A stretch of DNA of 64,000 bases from Akkermansiaceae bacterium UBA5020 (GCA_002396885.1 DGXY01000119.1:62234-126233), one strand, 5' to 3'. Numbered from the stretch's first letter, positions 34,217 to 43,338 are shown. Notes: generated by a model not told the origin, from the letters alone. Numbers and translations are program-made.

Positions 34217-35779
34217 ATGAAACGTGTTTTCCTCCTGCTGTTCGTGTTGAATGCCTCGGCCTTGTCCGTGCTCGCCGAACATCCGGTCCGTCTTTGGAAG
34301 AGTTCCGACGGCAAGGCGATCGAGGCTTCCTTGGTTCAGGCGGATCGCACCGCGGTGATCCTGAAGCTGCGCAACGGTCGCGAGGCCACGGTGCCGCTCG
34401 AGCGATTGAGCGAAGCAGACCGGCAACACGTGGGCGATCTTGTCGCGGCGGGAAGCGGTCTGCGCGTCGGGACGATGCCGGCGGAGACGAAGATTGATCC
34501 AAATCTCCCGGCCGAGGGAGGCCCGAAGACCTACACGACGGCCCATTTCACCTTCGAATGCGAGACGGAGGTGACGAAGGCCTTCATCAGCGAGGCTTCG
34601 CGGGTCTTCGAGGGCACGCTCGAGGCGGTGCGCGCGCTGCCGCTCGGTCTTGATCCGAAACCGGCCGAGGGCGAGACCCGCTTTCGCACGCTCTTCCTCG
34701 AGCGGGGGACTTTCGAAAACGAGTTCAACAAGAACCGGGCGGAGCCCGAGACCGCGAATCCCGGGAGCGGGGCAAGTGTCGCACCACCCGGCGCGGGCAC
34801 CGACAATGTCGCGAATGTGGCCGGGGTCTACATTCCGAAACGCAAGGAAGTGCTCGTGCCCTACACTTCGCTCGGCGTGAGCATGAGCGGCAGCAAGGTC
34901 TCGCTGCGCCGAGGCAGCGACACCTCGACCCTGATCCACGAGGTCACCCACCAAGTGATGCACGAATGGCTGCCGGTGATGCCGCTCTGGCTCGGCGAGG
35001 GTCTGGCCGAATACCTCTCGGCGTTGCCCTATCAAAACGGTCGTTTCGAGTTCAAGAACGCGGTCGCGGGTTTGAAGGAAGCCCTCCGGGAAGACTACCG
35101 GATCGAAGAGGGCGAAGAGGTGATGATCTACCTTCCTCACAAGCTCGTGGATCTTTCGAACGCGGGGTGGTCGGGCGTGCCGATGGATTACCTCTCGGCG
35201 ATGATGTTGACCTATTATTTCGTTCATCTCGACCAGCCGGAGAAACCGTGCGCGACGCTCGCCGGTTACCTGAGTTTGCTCCGACAATCGAAGGAGGACG
35301 TTGAAAAGCACATCAGCGAACACAACCGTGCGGTGAAGGAGTTCGAGGCGAAGCGGGTCGCTTTCAACGAGGAGGTCGGAAAATACAACGCCTTGGTTAC
35401 CACTTACAAGGGCGAGGTCGATGCCTACAACGAGCGCGTCACGACCTACAACATGCAACTGCGGAACGGAGTGCCTGAGGGCGGGAGGGTGAAGGTCGGG
35501 GAGGAGCCGGTGCCACCGACGCCGCCGACGGAGTTGGTCGTGCCCGAGATCCTCAAGGCGGACGACGGTCAGCTGATCGACTTCCTCGCGCAGATGAAGG
35601 AGGCGGCGCGTCCCGCGCTCTTCCGCGGCCGCGGGAATGAGCAACTCGACGAGGAGGTTATCGCGGCCTTCGCCGGGATCGGGATCCAGGTGGCGTTCCG
35701 CTCCGCTTCGCAAGGGCGATCGCAACTCCGGCCGCAGCCCGGCAGTGGCGAGGGAAACGCGATCCAATTCGAATTCTAG
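34217..35779 (+). CDS. SHD1-domain secreted gluzincin-like metallopeptidase
   Basis: A 520-residue exported protein. After the signal peptide (residues 1-20) an SHD1 module appears: RLWKSSDGKAIEASLVQADR, LRNGREATVPLERLSEADRQ. The peptidase part carries the zinc motif HEVTHQVMHEWLP and a downstream Glu in WLGEGLAEYL. The following 130 residues include a probable coiled coil (KHISEHNRAVKEFEAKR) with Tyr/Asn repeats (YNALVTTYKGEVDAYNERVTTYN) and a proline-rich linker. SHD1 is common in PVC secreted proteins. An upstream GTG at 34205 could also be used. The substrate is unknown. Confidence 0.85.
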   Translation: MKRVFLLLFVLNASALSVLAEHPVRLWKSSDGKAIEASLVQADRTAVILKLRNGREATVPLERLSEADRQHVGDLVAAGSGLRVGTMPAETKIDPNLPAEGGPKTYTTAHFTFECETEVTKAFISEASRVFEGTLEAVRALPLGLDPKPAEGETRFRTLFLERGTFENEFNKNRAEPETANPGSGASVAPPGAGTDNVANVAGVYIPKRKEVLVPYTSLGVSMSGSKVSLRRGSDTSTLIHEVTHQVMHEWLPVMPLWLGEGLAEYLSALPYQNGRFEFKNAVAGLKEALREDYRIEEGEEVMIYLPHKLVDLSNAGWSGVPMDYLSAMMLTYYFVHLDQPEKPCATLAGYLSLLRQSKEDVEKHISEHNRAVKEFEAKRVAFNEEVGKYNALVTTYKGEVDAYNERVTTYNMQLRNGVPEGGRVKVGEEPVPPTPPTELVVPEILKADDGQLIDFLAQMKEAARPALFRGRGNEQLDEEVIAAFAGIGIQVAFRSASQGRSQLRPQPGSGEGNAIQFEF

Positions 35780-35937
35780 CGAGCCGGCTCAGTTCATCTG
35801 GAACGGGTAGTCCTCGAGACCTCCCGCCGTCCCGGTCGTTCGGGACAGGGATTTTACCAAAGCCACGAGGCGGAAAAATCGGAGAAATTTACCATGCCTG
35901 ATGACTTCAAAGGTTTCAGTGGCCGTTCAAGGACTTC

Positions 35938-36429
35938 TCAGCGGAGCGACCTCAAGCCATCGAGCAGGTCGCGACCCCATGCCGGCGAAAGGCAGAGGAA
36001 GAGCGCGGCGACCACAAGCACGGCAAAGGCCCAGCGTGACCGGGTGCTCCAGGGATCCCGACGCCCGAGGAAGATCACGGCGAGAAAGATTCCCACCGCA
36101 TCGAAGAGCAGGTCTTCCAGTGAAGCCGATCGCCCGGTGAGCCCTTGTACGATTTCCGTGAGCGTTCCCAGGGCGAACGCTCCTGCGACCGTATAAAGGA
36201 TTCGCCGGACGCGTTCGAGCGAGGCGGGCAGGATCGTCGCGCCGCCCCAGGTGATGGCGAAGAAAGCGGGCACATGGAGCAGGTTCCACAGGGCACTCGA
36301 CCACCGGCCCCTCATCTGCGGAAACCCCGGCGACACTAACAATGCCACCACAAAGAGGACGGCCCCGGCGGCAAGGATCCACTGGAGTTTGCGAAGCTGC
36401 CGCGATCTGGTGGTATCCCGATGCACCAT
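35938..36429 (-). CDS. VanZ-like membrane protein
   Basis: A 163-residue protein with four or five hydrophobic segments (LQWILAAGAVLFVVALLVS, LWNLLHVPAFFAITWGGA, ILYTVAGAFALGTLTEIVQG, FDAVGIFLAVIFLG, FAVLVVAALFLCLS). LLHVPAFFAI and the acidic/polar LTEIVQG resemble the VanZ family. No glycopeptide-resistance genes lie nearby, so resistance should not be assumed. The divergent gene at 36545 begins 116 bp away, so the two probably share a promoter region. Confidence 0.82.
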   Translation of the reverse strand: MVHRDTTRSRQLRKLQWILAAGAVLFVVALLVSPGFPQMRGRWSSALWNLLHVPAFFAITWGGATILPASLERVRRILYTVAGAFALGTLTEIVQGLTGRSASLEDLLFDAVGIFLAVIFLGRRDPWSTRSRWAFAVLVVAALFLCLSPAWGRDLLDGLRSLR

Positions 36430-36544
36430 GGACACTATCGTGCGCTCGGCCCGGTGTAAAACACAGGATCGATCCTGTGGATCGCTGATCTTGCCAGCCG
36501 GGGGAGTCCGGGCGAACTTCGCGACGATCCCCCCAGTGCCTCCG

Positions 36545-37780
36545 ATGTTCCGCCGATTCTTTTTACCATTCTCCCTCGTCCTGCTCGTGTCGGGAAGTCT
36601 CACTGCCTCCGAGTCGCTCTTCGGCCGGGTCCTTTGCGGGTATCAGGGTTGGTTCAACACGCCGGGTGACGGGGCGAATCTCGGCTGGAGGCACTATGGC
36701 TTTGAAAAACCTGATCAATGCCATCTCGATCTCTGGCCCGACCTCACCGGTTTCGGCGAAGACGAATTACACGATACCCCCCTGCGATTCGCGGATGGTA
36801 GCGTCGCGCAGGTCTTCAGCTCGGCGAATGCGAACACGACCCTCCGTCATTTTGAATGGATGCGCGAGCACGGCATCGACGGCGTCATGTTGCAGCGTTT
36901 CGGCACGACCCTGCGCGATCCCCGCTTGCGGGCGCACAACGATGAGGTGCTTTCGAACGTGCGCGCCGCGGCCGAGGCGACGGGACGATCCTTTTGTGTG
37001 ATGTATGATCTTTCCGGCCTGAAGGCGGGCGAGATCGATTCGATCGTGGTGCAGGATTGGAAGCGGCTGCATCGGATCCTTGGAGTCCTCGAGAGCCCGG
37101 CCTATCAGTTTCACGCCGGACGACCGGTCGTGTCGGTCTGGGGCATCGGCTTCGATGACGGACGCGATTACACGGTCGCGGAATGCGCCGGGCTGATGCG
37201 CTTTCTCCGCGACAATCCCGAGTTCGGCCAGCTCACGACAATGGCCGGAGTGCCCTGGGGCTGGCGCACCCTCGATCAGGATGCGGCCGCCGATCCGGCC
37301 CTGCACGAAGCTCTCGAGCGCGTCGAGATCGTCAGCCCGTGGGCGGTGGGGCGCTACGACGAGACCGGAGCCAAGGCGCGAATCGCGTCCGTGCATGAAG
37401 CCGATACCGCCTGGTGCCGCGAGCGCGGAAAGGAATACCTGCCCGTGATTTTTCCGGGATTCAGTTGGGCCAATCTGCAGAAGATGCGGGGAGAGGAGGC
37501 GAAGCTGAACCAGATCCCGCGGAATGGAGGCACTTTTTTCTGGGGGCAGGCGCAGGAGCGCATTCGCCTCGGAGCGACGATGCTCTATGTCGCGATGTTC
37601 GACGAAATGGATGAGGCCACCGCGATCTTCAAACATGCCACCGAAGTGCCCGAAGGGACCTTGGGATTTGTGAACGAGACGGGCCTGCCTTCGGACCATT
37701 ACCTCTGGCTCACCGGCGAAATTGGCCGTGCCTTGCGTCGGGAACGGAGCCCTACGGAAGCGTTGCCGACACGTCCCTGA
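36545..37780 (+). CDS. Secreted glycoside hydrolase family 71/99-like protein
   Basis: A 411-residue exported protein with signal peptide FRRFFLPFSLVLLVSGSLTAS. The TIM-barrel start is FGRVLCGYQGWFNTPGDG, followed by HFEWMREHGIDGVMLQRFG and VYWGIGFDDG-type segments (VSVWGIGFDD). GGTFFWGQAQERIRLGATMLYVAMFDEMDEATAIFK near the end carries acidic residues of the active-site side. This resembles GH71/GH99-like proteins that PVC bacteria use on glucans or mannans, often annotated as xylosidase/arabinosidase-like. Activity on a specific sugar is not established. The start was chosen at the signal peptide. Confidence 0.82.
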   Translation: MFRRFFLPFSLVLLVSGSLTASESLFGRVLCGYQGWFNTPGDGANLGWRHYGFEKPDQCHLDLWPDLTGFGEDELHDTPLRFADGSVAQVFSSANANTTLRHFEWMREHGIDGVMLQRFGTTLRDPRLRAHNDEVLSNVRAAAEATGRSFCVMYDLSGLKAGEIDSIVVQDWKRLHRILGVLESPAYQFHAGRPVVSVWGIGFDDGRDYTVAECAGLMRFLRDNPEFGQLTTMAGVPWGWRTLDQDAAADPALHEALERVEIVSPWAVGRYDETGAKARIASVHEADTAWCRERGKEYLPVIFPGFSWANLQKMRGEEAKLNQIPRNGGTFFWGQAQERIRLGATMLYVAMFDEMDEATAIFKHATEVPEGTLGFVNETGLPSDHYLWLTGEIGRALRRERSPTEALPTRP

Positions 37781-37854
37781 GGGAGTGGAAGAAGGAAGAA
37801 GTGCCCTGGCCTCCTCACCCGCCGCCAACTCACTAACCGTTGCCGGGGTCTGAA

Positions 37855-37965
37855 ATGACCCTTTTCCGCCGCGAGCGGAACGGCATCACCAGACCAATCC
37901 GGCACGGTCGAATCGTCCGCTTCCGCGTCGACGAGATTGAGCAGATCGAAGCCAACCTCCGATAA
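37855..37965 (+). pseudogene. Excisionase-like HTH protein, C-terminal fragment
   Basis: A 36-codon frame starting MTLFRRERNG and containing RPIRHGRIVRFRVDEIEQIE, which resembles the C-terminal wing region of helix-turn-helix excisionase/AlpA-like proteins. The upstream HTH is missing, and the sequence to the left is noncoding. It is probably a truncated relic of an integrated element; too short to be a confident stand-alone gene. Confidence 0.4.
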
Positions 37966-38227
37966 GAAAACAGCCGCCCCGAGCATAACCGGGAACGGAC
38001 GGTTTGAGCTGACCGAGGAGCAAGTCGCCGACCTCGAAAGGGCAAAGCCACCTGGAGCCGTTGCGCTCGTCGTCGGATATGCTGAACGTCACCGATGGCC
38101 GGACCCGGAGCGGTTTACCCTTTGCGCTTGGTTCGTGGAGATGCCGGAAGCTGAGGCCGCGTTGATGGCGGGCGGGATCATGGCAAAGGTCAAGCGCCGC
38201 CAGACCACGAGAGGGGCTAAATCCTAA
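37937..38227 (+). CDS. Small protein of unknown function
   Basis: A 96-residue frame starting at TTG (37937) and overlapping the end of the excisionase-like fragment. Its sequence has a plausible folded core: RFELTEEQVADLERAKPPG, ERHRWPDPERFTLCAWFVEM, then a Lys/Arg-rich tail. No family is recognised. The absence of an ATG in a good position and the setting among relics make it uncertain; it may be a cargo gene of a decayed element. Confidence 0.4.
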   Translation: MSRSKPTSDKKTAAPSITGNGRFELTEEQVADLERAKPPGAVALVVGYAERHRWPDPERFTLCAWFVEMPEAEAALMAGGIMAKVKRRQTTRGAKS

Positions 38228-38290
38228 ATGCCGCGGTCTAGCACTCAATGGGTTTGACCGCCACGCAAGTCTCCCGGTAAAGTCTCGGCC

Positions 38291-38473
38291 ATGAAATCGC
38301 TCCTCATCATGTTCGCCGGCCTCGGGATTTGCTTCTGGGGCTTTTACCTCATGTGGAACGGCGCAGGGATGCTTGGCGCAAAACCCTACTACATCGTCTG
38401 AGGCAGTATTGTTTTCATCGGCGCTCTCGTGAACCACTGGGAACACACGCGACGTCGGGCCTTCGGCTGGTAG
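38291..38473 (+). pseudogene. Small two-helix membrane protein gene interrupted by in-frame TGA
   Basis: The frame starts at ATG 38291 with MKSLLIMFAGLGICFWGFYL (a first hydrophobic helix), continues to YYIV, reaches TGA at 38399-38401 (codon 37), and then continues in frame with GSIVFIGALVNHWEHTRRRAF and a TAG at 38471. The part after TGA begins with a second hydrophobic stretch, so the whole 60-codon frame looks like a two-helix protein interrupted by one nonsense change, for instance from TGG. No family is recognised. The first 36 residues could also be a real short protein. Confidence 0.45.
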
Positions 38474-38574
38474 GGAGCCGATGGGATGAAAAAGCAAATT
38501 CCTAGCAGTAGGTGAAGACCCAGCTGTTACCGTGCTAAAGCCCCTCCCAAACATCGTTCCTGAACCCCTCCAAT

Positions 38575-40254
38575 ATGGAAAAAAGTAACCGCCTCTTCAT
38601 TCTCGTTCTTGCGTGCCTCGCTGCTTCCAACGCCCCGGCGCAGAATCCCACTCCCACGCAGCCGCCTGCCTATGTCGATGAAGCACCGCTTCCAAAGGGC
38701 TGGCCCAAGCCCGGCCCTTACGATCAGGTCAGCGAGAAATCCTATCCATCCTACCGCGCCGCTTTCACCACGGAAAACAGGGAGAATGGTGCGTTCCGGA
38801 CGTTGTTTTCCCACATCCAGAAGAACGACATCCCCATGACCGCACCGGTCGAAATATCGATGGCCGAGGGCGACGGCCAAAACCTGCGCCAAACATCGCT
38901 CGCGTTTCTCTATCAAGACACTGCCGTCGGAAAAACCGGCGCTGATGGGGCGAATGTCGAGGTCCGCGACGTCCCCGCCATGAAAACCCTCAGCTACACT
39001 TGGCAGGGCGATCGAAATGAAGCCAACATCGCCAAGGCAAAAGCCGCCCTCGAAGCCGCACTGAAAGACCGCAAGATCGAGGCAAAGGGATTTCGCCTGC
39101 TCGGATATAACGGCCCCGGGATACCCGAGATCAAACGCACCTGGGAACTCCAGGCGCTACTGCACGCCAGCGCCCTTGCAACGCCGGCCACGCCACCTGC
39201 CACCTCAACGACTCCCGACCCTACCAAGCCGTGGTTATCAGACCCGCGTTTCTTGGAGTTTCACCACGACCCAGAGATCCGCCAGGCTCTCTCCGAACTA
39301 CTAGCCCTTAAGGAATGGTCAGGGAGTAACCAAGAAATCCAAGAGAAGAAAGCTGCCCTCAAAGCCGCGGTAGAGAGAGGCATTAATAAGAACCCTAAGA
39401 GTGTGTTACATTTGTTGTTTGGTTTTACATACAATGATAATTACAATTTTTCAGGCGGAAGTCATGAAAGGTTTGTTCATATATATCCAGAATTGGCGAT
39501 TACTCTGCTTGATCAGGTTCCCAAAGGTCTTACCCGTCAGTCTTTGGCCCAACTGATAGGTTCTGAATGGGCCGAGTCCGACCAGAAGGCGGCTTTCGCC
39601 TGGGCGAACCAGCAGACTGATTCCAAAATCAAGAGCGCGATTCTTGTGGGCGTAATTTCTTCCTGGGGAAAGACCGATCTTAAAGGTGCCTTAGCTTATG
39701 TCGAGACACTGCCGCCGGGTGTTCTCCTAGACAGAGACCAAACGATCAGTGAGGCTTTCACTAAGAATTGCTCTGCAGCGCGGGGTTATCAGGGAGCTCT
39801 CGCCATGATGCGGTCGCTCCCCGAGGGCCGGGATAAAGAATTAGCAGCGGAGGGTATCAGCTACTATATGGCTACAGAAGACCCCCGGGCAGCGTGGGAT
39901 TTGGCCTCAGGAATCGCCGATTCCGGCCTGCGCCCAAGAGCTGAGCAAAGAGTATTAATTGCGTTAAGATTTGGGGCCCTCACTGACCCCGACGCTGCGA
40001 GCCAGTGGATGCAGTCGCTACCCCCAGGCCCGCCTAAAGACACGCTTTCAGAGATTATCAGCGGACCACTGGCTGCAAATGACCCGCAGGCAGCCTTCGA
40101 TATTGCCGCAGGAATCGGCAACTCCGACCTGCGAACCACAACTCTGAAAAACGTAGTGGAGCAGTGGTCCAAGGAAGACCCCGCCGCCGCGGCCCAGTGG
40201 ATCAATGGTTCCTCCCTCCCGCAGGAGTTGAAGACACATCTGTTGAAGCGCTAA
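38575..40254 (+). CDS. SOUL heme-binding domain fused to alpha-helical repeats
   Basis: A 559-residue exported protein (signal peptide residues 1-23, ending in NAPAQ). The first part is a SOUL/HBP domain: YDQVSEKSYPSYRAAFTTEN, NGAFRTLFSHIQKNDIPMTAPVE, VPAMKTLSYTWQGD, and LGYNGPGIPEIKRTWE. After a Thr/Pro linker near residue 210 the remainder is built from helical units with W...DP..A and LP...LPPG patterns (WGKTDLKGALAYVETLPPG, DPDAASQWMQSLPPGPP, DPAAAAQWINGSSLP), seen in Verrucomicrobia. The middle, at about 39290-39560, is noticeably AT-rich. The function of the repeats is unknown; heme binding is inferred. Confidence 0.8.
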   Translation: MEKSNRLFILVLACLAASNAPAQNPTPTQPPAYVDEAPLPKGWPKPGPYDQVSEKSYPSYRAAFTTENRENGAFRTLFSHIQKNDIPMTAPVEISMAEGDGQNLRQTSLAFLYQDTAVGKTGADGANVEVRDVPAMKTLSYTWQGDRNEANIAKAKAALEAALKDRKIEAKGFRLLGYNGPGIPEIKRTWELQALLHASALATPATPPATSTTPDPTKPWLSDPRFLEFHHDPEIRQALSELLALKEWSGSNQEIQEKKAALKAAVERGINKNPKSVLHLLFGFTYNDNYNFSGGSHERFVHIYPELAITLLDQVPKGLTRQSLAQLIGSEWAESDQKAAFAWANQQTDSKIKSAILVGVISSWGKTDLKGALAYVETLPPGVLLDRDQTISEAFTKNCSAARGYQGALAMMRSLPEGRDKELAAEGISYYMATEDPRAAWDLASGIADSGLRPRAEQRVLIALRFGALTDPDAASQWMQSLPPGPPKDTLSEIISGPLAANDPQAAFDIAAGIGNSDLRTTTLKNVVEQWSKEDPAAAAQWINGSSLPQELKTHLLKR

Positions 40255-40762
40255 CCTCGCCCTATCCAATAGAGATTCTCCATAAAAAGACTCCCGAACC
40301 CCCTCCGACCCCGGGCCTTCGGCGGGTTGGAAACCGAGCGGACCTCGTGCTGGTGTCGCTTATGGGAACCCTTGCGCCCAGCTTTTTCCATCGCCGCGAC
40401 TCTGAAAGGAGACACCTAGGTCAAAGGACCCGAAAACCGCTAATGAAGCCCCAGCTTCGCTTGTGAGGCCCGATCTAGCCCACCCGAAGGGTAAGGACAG
40501 CCGAGAAGGTGGATGCGCGCCACGATCGAAGCCACGGCATCTATTGGCAATCGACGGCGACTTGAGCCTATCTGGGGGCATTTTTTCCCTTTTCGGGCCT
40601 TTAACGAGACAATCTACCGCCAGTTTCGAGCAATTCTGAGGCCGCTGGACGAGGGAAATTGGCCAGCTTCCATATTGATGTCAGGCTGACGAAGTGGCAA
40701 CCAAGTGGCAACATGAAATTTACAAGATCGCGCCAACTGTCGCAACTTGTTGATGGCGAACG
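40255..40762. other. Intergenic stretch next to tRNA-Lys
   Basis: About 500 bp that shows no complete gene. A 24-codon frame at 40679-40753, ending in ATKWQHEIYKIAPTVATC, resembles an integrase C-terminus but is only a relic at best. The rest holds nothing recognisable. Confidence 0.45.
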
Positions 40763-40835
40763 TGCCCCGGCCAGGATTCGAACCTGGGACCAATTGATTA
40801 AGAGTCAACTGCTCTACCGACTGAGCTACCGAGGC
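40763..40835 (-). tRNA. tRNA-Lys (anticodon CTT)
   Basis: On the minus strand a 73-nt cloverleaf: acceptor GCCTCGG paired with CCGGGGC (one T-G wobble), D arm GCTC...GAGC, anticodon stem GTTGA/TCAAT around CTCTTAA (anticodon CTT), and T arm with GGTTCGAATCC. The discriminator is A and CCA is not encoded. The 3' end faces the region of relics to the left. Confidence 0.96.
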
Positions 40836-40949
40836 GTTCGCGTAGGGTGGGTAACTTCTCGTAAGCCTCCGAAGTGTCAACGTGAGTTTTTCTTGGACCT
40901 TGACTCTTCCCCGGGGCATCCTTCATGGTCCGGGAATCGCCTGCGGCCT

Positions 40950-41924
40950 ATGAAACCCGTCCTTTTCCTCCTCCCGCTGACCTTGCTGACGATGGAACCT
41001 GCCTTGGCAGCGAAGCCCTTTTTTGAAAACCGGGTTCAGGCCCTGCACGCGAGAAACATCGGGCTGATCGAGGATAAGGTGCCGGTTTACCACGAACGCA
41101 GGCTGATCCGAAAACAACGCCACGAGGCGATTGAAGGTTATTTCCGCCTCGGAACTCGGCGCAGCTACCCGCAGCTCTTCGCCGATCTCGTGGCGAACGG
41201 TTATCTGCGCCTCACCTACGCCAAGCGCAACGGCCGCTCGGGCCGTCTCGGCACTTCGGTGGCGACGAGTCCCGCCTATCGCACCAATCAGACCCTTGAT
41301 CTCGTCCCCGACATCAGCCGGGTCACGGTTTACGCGAAGGGCATCCGCGAGGATTACCGCTCGAAGATCACCGCCTCGTTTCCCGGGGCCGCTTCGATCC
41401 TTCTGCAGCGGGGGATCGAGGGCCTACAGGTCGGGCGCACGCGATTCAATCTTTCGACCCGCTTCACGACCCTCGCCGACATCGCCCTCTCGCGGAGCGA
41501 GGGAGTGATCGCGAACGACCGCTTCCGCGTCCTGACGCTCTCAAGCATGTTCGCCGACAACGAACGTTTCGATGCGAATGCGATCCGCTACGAGGCCCTC
41601 GGCGGTGCGGTGACGACGCTGACGCTGCGCAAGACGACGACGCGGGACGAGCACTTGTTCCCCCGCGCGATCCCCGTCGGCTCGTGGATCGAATTGGTCA
41701 AAGGCCGGGGCTCGAGCTGGAATCCCGACAGCCCCACCATCCGCATCGAGATCAAGAATCCGGGAGGCCTCCAGCTTGGGATCCAGGGGTTCCTCGCGTC
41801 CTCGACGGATCCCAACGACGATTCGCTCTCGGTATGGCTCGAATGGATCGACGCGCCCGACACGATTCCCGCGGGGACGGAGCAGAATCTCGAATTTGAA
41901 GTCGTTGCGACACCGCCTCTCTGA
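40950..41924 (+). CDS. Secreted protein of unknown function
   Basis: A 324-residue exported protein with signal peptide MKPVLFLLPLTLLTMEPALA. The following region contains LHARNIGLIEDKVPVYHERR and YFRLGTRRSYPQLFADLVANGYLRL, with no catalytic motif identified. The C-terminal 90 residues (from SWIELVKGRGSSWNPDS) look like a beta-sandwich. Start chosen at 40950 because the upstream codons overlap tRNA-Lys. It may be related to other secreted proteins of this window by its C-terminal module, but similarity is weak. Confidence 0.68.
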   Translation: MKPVLFLLPLTLLTMEPALAAKPFFENRVQALHARNIGLIEDKVPVYHERRLIRKQRHEAIEGYFRLGTRRSYPQLFADLVANGYLRLTYAKRNGRSGRLGTSVATSPAYRTNQTLDLVPDISRVTVYAKGIREDYRSKITASFPGAASILLQRGIEGLQVGRTRFNLSTRFTTLADIALSRSEGVIANDRFRVLTLSSMFADNERFDANAIRYEALGGAVTTLTLRKTTTRDEHLFPRAIPVGSWIELVKGRGSSWNPDSPTIRIEIKNPGGLQLGIQGFLASSTDPNDDSLSVWLEWIDAPDTIPAGTEQNLEFEVVATPPL

Positions 41925-41939
41925 AGCGCTGATACGGGA

Positions 41940-43244
41940 TCAAGCCGCTTCCTTCTCGCCGCCGAGGGGATTCTTGTCTTCGATCGCGACGGGCGGGCGG
42001 GTGCCCTCGACCACGGCACGATCCACGACGACGCGGGTGTAGCCCTCGTGATTGGGGGCGTCGAACATCACATCGAGCATCAGTTTCTCGAAGATCGAAC
42101 GGAGGGCTCGTGCACCGGTGCCGCGTCCCATCGCCTCTTCGGCGAGGGCTTCGAGGCCATCGGTCGTGATCTCGAGGCTGACGCCGTCCATCGCGAGCAG
42201 CTTGCTGTATTGCTTCACCATCGCGTTTTTTGGCTCGGTGAGGACTTCGATGAGCTCTTCACGCTTCAGCGGACGCAGCGTTGAAACAACGGGGAGGCGA
42301 CCGACGAATTCGGGGATGAGGCCGAAGCCGTGGAGATCCTCCGGCGAAATGTTGCGGAGCTGGCGCTCGATCTCGGGCTCGCTCGCGACCTTGGTGATCT
42401 CGTCGCCAAAGCCGAGGACCTTCTTGCCGAGACGGCGCTTTACGATTTCCTCGAGTCCGACAAAGGCACCGCCGCAGATGAAGAGGATCTTCTCCGTGTT
42501 CACCTGGATGTATTCCTGCTGCGGATGTTTGCGGCCTCCCTGCGGCGGCACATTGCAGACCGTGCCTTCGAGCATTTTGAGGAGGGCCTGCTGCACGCCT
42601 TCGCCGGAGACGTCACGGGTGATGGAGACGTTCTCGGTCTTGCGGCCGATCTTGTCGATTTCGTCGATGTAGACGATGCCCATCTCGGCCCGCTTCACGT
42701 CGTAGTCGGCGGCCTGAAGGAGGCGGAGGATGATGTTCTCAACATCTTCACCGACGTAGCCGGCCTCGGTCAGGGTCGTCGCATCGGCGATGCAGAAAGG
42801 CACGTTGAGAAGTCGCGCGAGGGTCTTCGCGAGGAGTGTTTTCCCCGATCCGGTCGGGCCGATGAGGAGGATGTTGCTCTTCTCGATCTCGACATCCTCG
42901 AACTTCGCGAATTGCCCGTGGGCTTTTACCTTGGCAGGCACGGCGAATTGCTGGAGGCGCTTGTAGTGGTTGTGCACCGCCACGGTAAGGACCTTCTTGG
43001 CGTGCTCCTGGCCGATCACGTATTGATTGAGGCTGTCGAAGAGTTCCTTCGGCTTGGGCACGGTGAGTTCGGCGGAGATCTCCGCCTCCTCGTCATGCTC
43101 GTGGAGTTCCTTTTCAAGAATGCCACGGCAGACATTGATGCAGCCGTCGCAGATGTAGACCCCGGGACCGGCGATCAGCTTTTTCACTTCCGCGTGGCTC
43201 TTGCCGCAGAAGGAGCACATCGTGAGATTGGACGCTCTGGCCAT
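41940..43244 (-). CDS. clpX: ATP-dependent Clp protease ATP-binding subunit ClpX
   Basis: AAA+ unfoldase that delivers substrates to the ClpP peptidase in the cytoplasm. At 434 residues it is a normal ClpX. The N-terminal zinc-binding domain has CSFC and CDGC (Cys10, 13, 32, 35). The Walker A motif GPTGSGKT is at residues 129-136, Walker B is IVYIDEIDKI, and the IGF-type loop is GFGDEI. No clpP lies in the window. The start is clear. The next gene on this strand begins 94 bp upstream, so clpX may be transcribed alone. Confidence 0.98.
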   Translation of the reverse strand: MARASNLTMCSFCGKSHAEVKKLIAGPGVYICDGCINVCRGILEKELHEHDEEAEISAELTVPKPKELFDSLNQYVIGQEHAKKVLTVAVHNHYKRLQQFAVPAKVKAHGQFAKFEDVEIEKSNILLIGPTGSGKTLLAKTLARLLNVPFCIADATTLTEAGYVGEDVENIILRLLQAADYDVKRAEMGIVYIDEIDKIGRKTENVSITRDVSGEGVQQALLKMLEGTVCNVPPQGGRKHPQQEYIQVNTEKILFICGGAFVGLEEIVKRRLGKKVLGFGDEITKVASEPEIERQLRNISPEDLHGFGLIPEFVGRLPVVSTLRPLKREELIEVLTEPKNAMVKQYSKLLAMDGVSLEITTDGLEALAEEAMGRGTGARALRSIFEKLMLDVMFDAPNHEGYTRVVVDRAVVEGTRPPVAIEDKNPLGGEKEAA

Positions 43245-43338
43245 AGGGGGAAATCAGGAAGAGGATCACGCCGGTGGACCCAAAATAAAAAGGTAGTCTA
43301 TCCATCGCGCTTCGAAAAGCGAGTTGGAATTTAAATTT

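Noticed and set aside
37798..37811. A tRNA-Lys attachment-site copy at GTGCCCTGGCC.
   Set aside because: Only 11 bases with a mismatch match the tRNA end, too little to separate from chance.
38399..38401. TGA read as selenocysteine or Trp in the small membrane ORF.
   Set aside because: No selenocysteine insertion context was recognised, and other genes in the window use TGA as a normal stop; a nonsense change is simpler.
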